A stretch of DNA of 64,000 nucleotides, taken from positions 228,025-292,024 of the forward strand of contig JAKZHN010000045.1 of NCBI GenBank assembly GCA_037179335.1. Direction: 5' to 3'. The notes under the pieces are model-generated. The model had not been told where the DNA came from. It did no database searches and saw only the letters and a program-made list of their open reading frames with translations. The translations under genes and the position numbers were made by a program. Positions 10,326 to 21,636 of the stretch are shown piece after piece. Origin of the DNA: Cyclaneusma minus. Taxonomy: Eukaryota; Ascomycota; Leotiomycetes; Marthamycetales; Marthamycetaceae. Position 1 is the stretch's first letter; each line of letters begins with the position of its first letter.

Positions 10326-13300
10326 GCGGCCAATTGATTCTATTCCAATCCTTGGAGACACATTGGATTCGAGTTTCGACTTACCACATGACGTAAAAAT
10401 CTGTCTCTGAAAATAGCTTTCTTACTCTTCATCTCAAATCCGCAAAAAGATGTGATGTAAGTATGTTCCAGCGCAAGGCCTGGCAAGGAATCAATCAAGA
10501 TCTTGCAATAGCTTCATGTTTGACGTGTGTCGTCTGGAATCAATCCTCTTACGTTGTGTAACGTAGTAACTGCCAGTCCTCATTCAAAGCAACCAGCACA
10601 ACACTGCACCTATGGGCTGATCAACGAGGGGTATTTCTCTAATCAGCCTTTGCATGATTCAGTGTTCTGTTTCGCAGTTATCCGGTTTCTCTACTCTCTT
10701 GTTGTCATATGCGTAATCATCATGATTTGCTCGGAACAAAGTCCGGCGAATGATACATGTATGCTGCTTATCGTCGAGCTTTACTTCATTGAAACTGGCA
10801 AGAGACGGGGTTCCTGGCATGACTGTGCTGGGAGGTTGTGTTCAACGTGTGTTGATGTGGGTTGGTTTAGGTGTATGTATGGCGAGGTCTGATTTGCTCG
10901 GAGATGGATCCGTTGGGTGGCGGATTCTTGCAGATGGCTTTCCGTGCGTCACGCGTGGGGGCGTGACTGGGGATGTGGAAGGCCGTGGAGGTGGCCGCAG
11001 GTCGGGTTGGAGTGTTTCGCGTTGCTGCTTTGTGATCTGCTGATGTTGGTATGGGTTTCGACTAGAATGGGAAATAGTGAGTTGCAAGTTCTGGTTTGTG
11101 GATGCGCCATAAGCGGATACCTAGGCGTTGTTATCAGCTAGTATTTCCCAACGCTACTTACATGAATGCATTCTGACAAGTATTGGGAGTTTATTATTGC
11201 CAGTTGAGGATCTTACACACCCGTGATACTTTAGTCTTTAGCTAGGAATTCAGCTCTAATCAAGGTAATTGGCGGTTTCAATTCTGGACCTCGAAGTGTG
11301 AAGCAGAAGCGATGGGCCATGGAACCAGAAACTCGGAAACAGAATCCAGAATCCGTAAATTCGTCGAGGATACAAGTTGCAAGTTGATATCAAGGATTCA
11401 AGTTTCCTAATTAATATTACTAGACTATGGAAGTCCTGTAAAAAAAGCGTTTGGCTTGCTGTGTGTGTAAGGGGGAAATGCAAGCTATTGCCACTCGCTC
11501 TTGGTGTGGCTTGGTTCTCCAATCTCCAGCCCTTCAGCGAGCACAGTTCAACAGTTTACAAGTAGTCTCACGCATGCCTGTGGGTCCGATTCCGTGGCGA
11601 CCGAGGAACGACGATGACGATCATTCTCAAGAATATCGGTCTTGGCACCGTAGATAATGGGCCGTGGAAAAGGGGGTTTGGTTAGTTTGGCCAATGGCTG
11701 CGATATACATCATACAGGACGGCATTGGCAGCCCCAGTCAAGCCTCAAATTTCTCCTGACGTCAAGGGGATTATTACTTTATCTCAGAATTCCCCGCGAT
11801 CTCGGCCTTTCGGGGGGAGGCTCCGACAGCTCCGTCGCGGGATCGAGATCACCGAAGCAAAGAGGCAACATGCACATTGTGTATTCCAGTCCCCACTTTG
11901 CCATCTCAACGGCATGTTCGGAGTGCTCCTTCAGCCCTACCGGAGTAGTGCACTCGAGTACATGTATCTGACAGGCTGGAGCTTATTCGGGCACTGCGTT
12001 AGTCAGCCAGCCGAAACAGAGGGGAGGCGGACGTCGCTCCGAAGAGATCAGCGATTTGAGGCCGATCGACATTCCCAAAGCGAGATCTGCAGGGCGATGG
12101 CAGCAGCAATGGATGCAGCGAGCCGCCGGGATCAGGCCAGAGCTAGAAGACTTGCAGAGCTCCAGGAGTCGCATCGGCCTGCTGGGCCCAGCGTGCCTGC
12201 CTTCCGGATTGACGCTTTTGCCACACGATATTATTGTGGGGATAGTATTCAATTATGTCTGGTTTCTGCGCCAATTACTGCCTGTTCGTGCTCTGGGGGC
12301 CTTTTATTTTACCTGTGCTAGGGTGGCACCTCTACTGCTAGCCTCGGGACTTCGCCCGCCACGCGCCATCGAACCTGGTGCTTTTTCATATGTGTCTGAA
12401 GAGCGTCTTTCCAAAACCCGAATAAGTGGAGCGGGGCGCATCTAAGCTTCCTTCCACTCCCTTATTATTGAGACGCCTCTGTTTCTGTGTGGCCTTACGG
12501 CAATCGTCCCCGCGGCCGCCCATCGACGCCCGCGCGTGGATCTCCCTCCTCGTCCTCCGCTCAACATTCACATACATGTAGCCCGTTCCGGCTGGCCCAC
12601 TTCTCGACATAAAAGTACTCTGCCCTGAGCTCTCTCGCCTCTCTCTCGATGCGGCAGCAGATGTGGCTCGAGAGCATCGACCTTTCCCACCCTGTTCACA
12701 AATCCTATCCTTCTTGTCCACCCACCCCCCAACTGGCACCACCTGCAGTGCTCGAGGCGAGGGCCGCCATGCGGAGATGACACCGGGTAGCTCTCAGCTA
12801 ATAATCTCGTTGGTCCATCACGTCTCCGGAGAACGTGGACTCCACTGTGCCCCCAGACCAGAGTCGCAGAGGATCATGTCAAAACGTGCGCTTTGCAGAT
12901 CTCAGAGCAAACCTAGAATTCCCATCCAAGCTCCACCAGACTTTGCCTCATCCCCATCCAGACGGGCTGGGCTCCTTCTCCGCGACCCAGCATGCTGTAT
13001 ATCTTCTTCGACCACCCCCAACCCCACCTGCGCCCGCTGCGAAGGCAGAAAGGCATAACGTCATTCACGTGGCCACCCCCAACCCCACCTGCGCCCGCTG
13101 CGAAGGCAGAAAGGCATAACGTCATTCACGTGGCCACCGACTGCACCAGACGACTGCGAAGGAAGACATCGAGGTCACAGCATCACCTGATTGACCGTCA
13201 CACATGAGCTGCCCAGAGCCCACGACCGTATAGGACCAGAGCCTCCCCGTCTGCAGTCTACAGACCCGTACCCGCTGCGAGTGGAAAGCTTGAGTCCCGT

Positions 13301-13377
13301 TGCCGTGCTACATGGGCCAGCAGCAGACCTCTCGCCGCGAATTCCACCGAGACTGCACCCAGAGCGAGTCGACGACG
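10326..13377. other. Long gene-free region upstream of the Zn2Cys6 regulator
   Basis: About 3 kb without a supportable gene. Several open frames (for example 11725-12321 and 12056-12445, plus) have unfamiliar composition and no splice structure. The last kilobase is GC-rich, contains a perfect 61-base tandem duplication and probably serves as promoter and leader of the regulator. Confidence 0.5.
13012..13133 (+). repeat. 61-base perfect tandem duplication
   Basis: Two identical copies (13012-13072 and 13073-13133), starting CCACCCCCAACCCCACC and ending AACGTCATTCACGTGG. Each carries ACGTCA (CRE half-site type) next to CACGTG (E-box type), about 250-360 bases upstream of the regulator's start codon. 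Confidence 0.9.
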
Positions 13378-15492
13378 ATGGGAGGTTTCCGGAATATCAT
13401 GCCATCTTCAGGCCAGAGCGGCTCGGGTGCCACGGCTCCAGACTCAAACGGGTAAGGAGATCCTGCTTCTTGTACACGGAATTGACGGGCAAAGGCTGAC
13501 TGGACTGGCAGCAGTAAAATGACCAAACGCCGGCGGGCGCCAGAGTCGACGACTCAAAATGCTTGCAAAAACTGCAGACATGCGCGCTCCAAAGTACGTA
13601 AATGCTCGTTGCCACAAACTCTCGGCCTTCGCTGGCCAGCAATTGTTCGAAAATGTCGAGTCTCCCGATGCTAATTTCGGGCATCACGCGCAGTGCGATG
13701 GCAAGACACCTTGCTCGAGGTGCGCCGGGCGCCCTGATATTTCTCCCTGCACCTACGAGGTCCACGCGAAACATGCGAAGAGCCAGCTGGCTAAGGAGGT
13801 CAACAACTTACAGGCCGAGGCCCGCCTGACGGAGCACATCTTTGACGCCTTAACCGTCGACGAGCACGTTCCCGGCATTGTTGAACGTCTCAAAAGGGGC
13901 GAATCAAAGGAGGCCATATCAAAATGGCTCGGCGGTCGTTCAGCAGAGAGCGAGATGGTCGACAGCGAAATGAGCATCGGCTCTCCGTCCTACATCAGTT
14001 CCCCCGGCTTCCACTGGACGACAGTGACGCAGGATCAGGGGCTCATTGACCACCTATTCAGTCTTTACTTGCATTGGGTTCATCCAGTACACATACTGTT
14101 CAACGCGGACGTTTTTTCGAATAGCTTCAGAGAGCAATCGCCGCAATACTGCTCTCCACAGCTTGTGAACGCCATCTGTGCGATGGCATGCTTCCTAGAC
14201 TCGAAAGCACACGCCGATCACGTCGACTTTCGGTGCCTAGGCCAGAAATTTAGCGACGCCGTTACCAACAGCCTTGATCCGACCGACTCGAGCTTGCCGA
14301 GTATTCAAGCTTTTGCGGTCATGTTTTTAGTCGCATCTGCCCAAGCGAATGGCCTGGCTTCTTCGTACTTGACAATTGCAATTGACAACATGCCGAACGT
14401 GGCAATGCAGGATTCACAGATTTTTCTGGTCTCCCTAAGGGATACGCACAACGGGTTAAAGATGCTGAACGCGTAAGAATATCCACATGAATGTGTGCAA
14501 GACTTCTGCTAACACAACTCAGCGAGTGGGCGCTGATGACTTTCCGAGCTCCACGATTCCTGCGGCCCCTTTTGGTTCCAATCGACGTTTCCGACGATGC
14601 GAATATGCTGGATAATATGATTTGGAATCCATATGGTTCCAAAACCGAAATCAACTACTCCGGTCCAAGTCTTATTAATTTTTGCATTCGGGAGAAGATG
14701 AAACTCACGAGCATAATCCACGATGTATCGACAATGCTCTACTACAACCCAAATGACAGACTGTCGGCACGCGCCGTTCTGGATCAATATAGGCGTTTCA
14801 AGAGATGGCGAGAAGAGCTGCCCTTTGAAGTGTCCACTGCTGGGTTGTATCCGCCGCATTTCGTTTCCCTGTTGATTCTATACTCGTGCGCCGTTATTCA
14901 GCTGCTTCGGCCTCTTCTGGACTTCAATGGGTTCCCGAATGCCACGGTTGAGACAGTCATCTGGAATCTGGCGAAAGAAGGGATGTTCCTGTTGGAACAT
15001 TACCGCTCGAGATACACTTTTCGACATCAAAGCGTGTTGCAGATATTCTCGGCGCTGCACTTCTGCGATATCGTGATCAGATTTTTCCCGTCTCCCGACA
15101 GATTCGACGCGAATAGCAAAGGAGGACAAGAAATAGCTCAACTTGCAATGGAAATGTTGACGGAGGCGCAGGAATTTTACCCCATAGCGGGGCCGTTCCA
15201 GTATCTCCTTTGGCAGAACATCACTCAACTATCGCCGCCCATTGCTCATCGTTTTGACCAGCTTCCTTCGCATCCATCACCTGCCGAATACCGAATCGAT
15301 GAGATCATCAAAGCCTTCACACGCCCTACATATCTTCAGCCGATGGCTGAGATACATCGAAAATACGATTTTCGCTTCAACTCCGACTGGATCGCCGAGG
15401 CAGGGGATGATGATTTCCGTGAGAGATTGGAAGGCAGAAGCCGGTTGAAAGCTTCCGATCTTATGCAGATAAAAAATATGCTCAATGATTGA
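13378..15492 (+). CDS. Zn2Cys6 transcription factor, NirA-like
   Basis: CDS join(13378..13451,13512..13593,13694..14472,14523..15492), 634 residues. Residues 43-71 form the binuclear zinc cluster C-x2-C-x6-C-x5-C-x2-C-x8-C (ACKNCRHARSKC, CSRC, then SPCTYE); a 100-base intron splits it before the third Cys. A basic leader TKRRRAP precedes it. The middle region (about residues 170-330) has the fungal regulator pattern LFSLYLHWVHPVHILF and CSPQLVNAICAMACF, like NirA-type proteins. Nuclear DNA-binding role inferred from the family; targets unknown. Exon 1 (MGGFRNIMPSSG) was chosen because its GTAAGG donor and CTGAC/CAGCAG acceptor are in phase; a shorter form could start at 13519. The acceptor CAGCAG allows loss of one Ser. 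Confidence 0.85.
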
Positions 15493-18140
15493 GCTCGGCA
15501 CTAACTCTGCTCCGGTAGAGCCATTGGTTCAAGCATCCATGCTTCTTGTCACCTTTTCAATTTTCCAGCAGTCGAAGAGAGGCCACCACTCTCCCCTGCA
15601 ATCGATTCGGCCCTGTTTCCCCATGACTTGGAATCGATCGCTGGAGGGCAGCTGCATGGTGCAAAGAATCGACTGTTTACTGTTTTGCTCTCTTTCTCTC
15701 TGGAACCCGACGAGTATCCGTATACGGCTCGATACTCCGGCGAATTTCGGCATTTCCAGCGAAACTTCTTCCACGCGTGTCTTACTGTGAGGAGCGATTT
15801 CACCTCTGCCTTAGTTTCTCCCCGACCACGATTTGTCTGGCCTGAACGTTCGCGTGGTGTTTTCATGTCCGCCTAAGATATAACGTGTAATTGCACGTCG
15901 GCGTGCTGGAGGGGACGGGGGGCGAAGAGGCTCGGATGACCGCCATGCGCGTCCGACTGAGGGTGGCTTCGTTATCGGTGATGGATCGGGGAGCGCGCTA
16001 AGGCCTCAAGGGGGTAGATTCGACCGGGAATCGAAGACGGCTGGCGAAGGGGAACGGCAGCGGACTGCCCATTTTTGATTTTGGAGGAGGAAAAGGAGGT
16101 TGAGCGGGAGGATTTGTCAACCGAAACGGAGCATTCGAGATAGTTTTTTGCGCCGTTCATCCACACTCGGAATTCATCGTGCCGCTGTCCAATGACTCTG
16201 CTTCTCTTCCTCTGACCAGCCCAGTCATGTTCGCAATCCCTTTCCCATCTTAGCTGGATCCACTGAAAACTCGTCGCCGTCCCCAACATGAAGGAGGTCC
16301 TCTCACCGTCGTCAAGAAACCACCCTTATTGCCGAACTCACATCCCAAGAACTCACATCCCAACGGAACCCGGTTAACAGCTCCAAGCAGATCCTGGCAG
16401 ATTCGATAGAAGACTTTGGTCGAAGAACGGAACCCTGGATGGCGACACAAGAGCAGAATTAAGGAGTCTTTAATCCAAACATGAATCGCGAGCAGGAGAG
16501 TGGCGAGGAGGAGCGAGTAGTTTCCTGGACTTTGCTTCCGGACCAATCAGGGAGGCGCAGGAGCTTTCCTCCGTTAAGCGCGGCACGGGGGTTCCACTCG
16601 CGCGCACTTCAATGCGTCTGTTTTTTATAAAAACATGTTTGAGAAAAGTATATATATATATTGTAAAGTCCGCAAGCTGTTGTTCTATGTCGTTGCGCTG
16701 ATGATCCTTGCGGTCAGGATTTTTTTTTAATCATGATTGATAATAAAATGGATTCTTTGGTTGCATGTTACATGTATGGGCGCCGTTATGTTGGGGGAGT
16801 TGGGCTCCGCGGAGTCGGGGACCCGGAACGTTCTCTTGGGCGCTTGGTATGTGGCCTTAGGTATGCAGATGTGAGGACTGCTGGCGGGAGCGCTGGCACG
16901 GAGGTGCAATGACCTATCAAGTTCAAACTTTTCCTTATACCAGGTTACTATGACTGGCGACTAGGTATACAACTATACCTTATACAATTGCATTTAGGAG
17001 AATTTCTGATTGAATCTTGGGGTATGTTCGCAATGAAAGGGCAGCAGGGCTCTACGCGTGCTTATTGTGGCTGGCTGACTGCGCTGCGTTTCGTGGAATT
17101 CGAGATCGCCGTCAGGCGTCAAGGGACTCAGACTCAAGTCACGCTTCCTTTGTAGGGCACAAACGATATTAGCTGTCGGTGACCGTGGTCTGCATGTCAT
17201 GAGCAATCCAAGTTGTCAATTTTCAAGGGCTTTGGGAATCGCCGAATCGGGGACTTTCAAATTCCAGTAAATTCTTGATTCGGAGCAGCCTCGATTGCTT
17301 CAAAAACCTACATTTGGACTGGGCTGTATAAGAAGAGATGTCACTATGAGCTTGGGTACTTGGGCGATGCGCACTTGGATCGGTGGTGTCTAATTCGTTT
17401 GATCAAAATAGGTAGTTGGGGAGACTAGACAGAGCAGACTACAGCTTAGAGAGGAGGTTGCATCCACGGTGACGGCGGCAGGTTTCTACTGTATTCGATC
17501 ACGGCTGTTGGGAGGGCCGTATGCAATAAATAATAGACTATGTCTTCAAGAGTAGGTCACATCAACGACAGTAGGTCATTCGAGCAACAGCAGACCAGAC
17601 TTTTCTACTTTACTCGATCACAGCAGTTGGCAGAAGCATACGTAGCACACTACATCTTGGAGAGCGGGTCACCTCGACGACAGCAGTCTTTCTCCATCGA
17701 TCACGGCAGTTAGTAGGGTCATGTACAGTAGCCTATATTTTAGATAGCAGGTCACGTCAACGACAGCAGGTCACTCGAGCAAAAGTAGGCCACGTTTCGT
17801 GTCAAAAATGATTTCATTCTAGCTTTTATGTGAATCATGTCCACTCTGTAAGAGAGTGCCAAGGAAAACGTGCTGTGTAGAGTGCAGTTTTGTGGATATC
17901 GCAAGAGAACGAACGTTCCGAGTTGAGAGCAGAATCGTAGGTTCAACCCCAGAGAAGCCTGAGGAATTCAGGGGGAAATTAGAACCTGGGTTGCGAGATT
18001 CGATGACTTGGAGATGAAAGAATCAAGCTGAAGAGAAGATCGGGTCGAGCAGTCTGGTTCTGGCAAGTCGGCATCGGCAGGAAAGGGGTCCAGGTCGTCG
18101 CGACATGTCTCCCATAGCTTGGCCGAATTGACCGGACCGC
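15493..18140. other. Gene-free region with degenerate repeats
   Basis: No gene recognised in 2.6 kb. The first 400 bases are probably the 3' UTR of the regulator. Around 16650 lies a short (TA)n tract. From about 17440 the sequence consists of degenerate repeats. GC content falls from about 16600 on, suggesting old decayed repeat sequence. Confidence 0.45.
17440..17800 (+). repeat. Degenerate tandem repeat, units of 85-120 bases
   Basis: About three and a half imperfect units. Each shows CGATCACGGCAGTTGG, then a CACTACATCTTGGAGAG-like block, then GGTCACRTCAACGACAGCAGG and TCGAGCAACAGCAG. Spacing between units varies and no open frame runs through them. Confidence 0.6.
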
Positions 18141-21100
18141 CTACTGCCACCACATCGAGTACTTGAGCGAGTTCGGGACCTGGCCAAGGTAGGCAGTTCC
18201 GTCATCAGCCACCATCAGATGGTGTCTGGCTCGGTCGCAGACGAAGTGGGCGTAGTAGACCGCTGGGTGAACCGACACGGTCGTGGTAGCCCGAGCGTAA
18301 CTGCTGCAGTGATCAAAGCACAGACGCTGCAGGTCGGACGCGCTCATGGCGTTCTCATCCACGAGAACGTGGTAATGAGCAGGACGAACCGTTCCTTGCA
18401 GACCAGCGTGGGCAACCAAGAAGAAGTCGCCACCACCACCGCACAAGGCCGTTGCAGCATTCTCCACCAACGTTCCGGGGGGCACGTTGCCAAGCTTGTC
18501 CGTAATGCTGCGATCATCGCTGAAGAAGCGAGTGTGGTGACGCTTGATCACCACGATGATGGTCAGTCTCGCCATGGGCTGGTTTGCGGCCTTGTACACT
18601 TCAATGCATGCCGCTTGCAAAGATCGGCCTTCAATGTTCTGGAGTTACGTGTTAGCGATTTGAAACATAAAACTCAGGCAACAAGCATAAGAGCAGGGGC
18701 TTACCTTGATCTGCTCATACTCGCTCTCAGACACTCCGTCGCGCATGTACACAATACTGGAAGGTAGTTTGCCATTGTTCTTGGCTTGGAAACGAGTCAA
18801 GAGCTCGACGAAGGAAGGAGTGGAGTTCTGAATCATGTGATCAGTACTGCCTTGAGCGGTAGTCACAGCCGTGTAGGCAGAGCAGTAAACGTCATCTGGA
18901 GTCAAGTCAGCTCACAATCACCGACTCTTATGGTTTGGCAACTTACACGATCCGACCAGACCCGCGATCGCCGGTGGGGGCGACGGCAATCTCAGCTGTC
19001 CAGGGCTGGGGTGCGAGATATCACCTCCGATGATCATGGTTCGCTGCTTCTTGAAGAAGGGAATTTCGACGACAGAGTTGTCTAAGGCATGTTAGTTTCA
19101 TTACCCATAAGCAGGGAGGATGCGTGAGAACTTACGGTGACCAAGCTTCACATTGATCTTGGTAGCGACATTGGCGACGTACTGAGCTTGACACTTCAGA
19201 GCTTTGTCTGCCAAGACCACTTGCGATGGAACTCCACGCTTGATCTCGAAGGCCTTCTTGAGCAGAGGGTAAACAGTCGGATCGTGGATCACCACGATTA
19301 CGATGTCCGGCTTGGCTCCGTAGAAGCTCAAAGCCTTCTTCTCAACGTCCTCCGCGATGGCCAGGATGTCGCCCTGGACGTTGCCAATCAGATCAGGCGG
19401 GAGATCACGCGGAACGTTGATTCCCAGCTTACGTAGACCCGTGGCAAATGAGTCCTTGAATCTGCTCAAATCCTGGGGATGGCCGCCTGGGAAATACAGC
19501 ATGGCCCATGATCGGATCGTGGCAGGGTTGTAGAGCTGGACGTTGCGCAAGTCCCAACGTGCTCGCTGGTCGGGACGGGCCTCCTGGTTCCTGGCATACT
19601 TGATGGCAGGAGGGGGAAGGACTCTCGCTTGAAGCTTCATCATCCTAGTCTCCACAGAAAGACCATGGGCGGCCGGGGTAGACTGGGAGTGCCAGGTGAG
19701 CTGACGAGTCGAGTTGTCGATGAGTGTTCTGCGCTCAAATGCAGGACGAGTGCAGATCTTGATGAAGTCCGCGGTCTCAGAACCCTGGAGAGGCTCCTTG
19801 TAACGCTCTCCGGGGGCGGAGAAACAGAGCTCAAGAGGGAAGTCTCCATCTCGCGTCTTCGCCATCGGGAGACGCGGGAAACGGAGCTGGATGCCGTACT
19901 TGCGTTGCATGTAATCAGCAACGGAGGTAGGCTTCTGGAAGTAGGTATTAGTATCTTGTATAGTATTTGATCTAGAAGATTAGGTAGGAAGGATAATAGA
20001 AAATAATAACATACCGTCGTTCCATCTGGCTGGACCTCATCAAACACAGTGTTGATGGCATCGGCGGCCGTCCATCCCTTGAATCGGTACGTCTTCGGGG
20101 GCATGGGGGCGACGAGGGTGGGCGAATCTTTCGAAGCTTCTGAGGGCTTCAAATGCTTCACCACAAAGTAAATTCCCAGCACCTTGGAGCAACAATCAAG
20201 AAAACGTCTGGGGTTGCCTAGGAAGAATCCTTCAAGGTTGTTGCCATTTGTGCTGCACAATGTAGCACAAACGCTGACCAGATCCATGTCTGAAACCCAG
20301 AATGCAGTGCATGCCAGATCGACATTGATGCAGAACGTGTTGAAACGAACTTGGACTTTGTGGAAGAAGCCCAAGACAGCTTCGAGTATGCCGCCAGTCG
20401 AGGGAAGCGCAATGCCAGTGCCCAACTCGTAAAAAGCATCCGAGTTCTTGCGGGTAGCAAAGCGCGAAGCTGGATCTTGACGAAAGATGGCGTTCAAGTA
20501 ATGAACAAGCTCTGGCATTCCGCGAACTGGCATCTTTCCATGCTCGGCTTTCATCAGAATATCGAGAGGACCAGGAGTACCACCCGGAGGACCAGCAATG
20601 ACCAGAGGGCCTCGGTTTCTGATCGAAAGCTCGATCTTGTTCTCGCTGCCGTTCCTTCGGGCACCAAGATCGATCAGTGTGGAGCGGGGTTCTTGAAGTG
20701 GAAGTTAGTATCTTGTATAAGTATTTGTCTTGGGAGGTTGGGGGAAAGGTAGTGGAACACAATAACATACCGCCAACTTCCATCAACTTCCTTGGGCTCC
20801 ATCCGATCGAGACTCCATCAAAGACAAACTCCGGGCCAACAATGTTCTTGAAGGCGGTGGTCAGAAGAATGCGAGTCTCTTGGGCGGCAGACGTCTGCGA
20901 GGACACGGTGTTAGCCAACATCTAAGCTGTCATCCATTTCAAAATGTTACCTTGTCTTTGCCTCGTAACTGAGACTCCTTGGGAACGCGCATTCGGACGT
21001 CGTAGACGTAGATCACCATGGTCGGCAAAGATTGAATGGCAAAGTGGTTCTAGGGAAAAAGATCAGCAACATATCAACCAGATCAGCCGCTCATCAGTCA

Positions 21101-21636
21101 CCACTTACTGCAAGGACCTCGATCTGCTTTCCTTCTTTCACGACGGGCTTCAGATGCATGTACGGAACCCGCTTTCCACCAGGAGGAATGGGAACTTGCT
21201 CGGGGAGCGGGGGAAGCGAACTGCCAACGGTGCGGTACCCGGATCCGCCGCCATGGTCTCCGCGTCCACCACCGCGGCCGCCACGGAAGTCGCCACGTCC
21301 GCCACGAACGTCGCCACGACCACCCCGAAAGTCTCCGCGTCCACCACGGGAGTCATCGCCGCGTCCACCCCGGAAGTCACCACGTCCACCACGAAAGTCG
21401 TCGCCGCGAGGGCCACGACTCTGGGCACCGTGGTAGTCTTGACGACTTCCAACTCCAGAGCTGCTGCCATATTCGCCGCGCGGGCCCCGTCCAGGTGAGC
21501 GGGATCGAGCGCGGTCTCGGCCTTCGCGGCGATCATCGAAACCACGTCCACCTCGGTTCTCGTCATCTCGGCGATCATCGTAACCGCGGCCTCGATCATC
21601 GCGTCGGTCGCGACGGTCGTCGCGTGGGTACGACAT
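18141..21636 (-). CDS. Argonaute (QDE-2-type RNAi effector)
   Basis: CDS complement(join(18141..18638,18705..18895,18947..19081,19136..19934,20015..20691,20771..20894,20951..21049,21109..21636)), 1016 residues. The N-terminal 130 residues are Arg/Asp/Gly-rich with repeated RGGRGD, as in fungal QDE-2. Then come ArgoN, linker 1 (GTGIALPSTGG), PAZ, MID and PIWI. The MID 5'-phosphate pocket is intact (Tyr and Lys in VYPLLKK, Gln in VPSQVV, Lys in KINVKLG). PIWI keeps Asp763 (IIGGDISHP), Asp840 (YMRDGVSE) and His982 (VYYAHFVC), so slicing is plausible, although the glutamate-finger position appears to be His807. It binds small RNAs to silence transcripts, probably transposon RNA. Introns at 20692-20770 and 19935-20014 are longer than the rest and resemble each other. 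Confidence 0.95.
19935..20014 (-). other. Introner-like intron in the Argonaute gene, copy 2
   Basis: 80-base intron (phase 0). It shares the start GTATGTTATT and the 3' block ATACAAGATACTAA with the preceding intron of the same gene, and the middle aligns as well. Ordinary introns of one gene do not resemble each other outside the splice signals. Confidence 0.75.
20692..20770 (-). other. Introner-like intron in the Argonaute gene, copy 1
   Basis: 79-base intron (phase 1) homologous over its length to the intron at 19935-20014. The other five introns of the gene are 51-66 bases and show no such similarity. Introner-like elements are mobile, near-identical spliceosomal introns described in Dothideomycetes, typically longer than normal introns. 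Confidence 0.75.

Noticed and set aside
11725..12445. Two long overlapping plus-strand frames in the 3 kb gene-free region
   Set aside because: Composition and sequence look random; no family motif or splice support.
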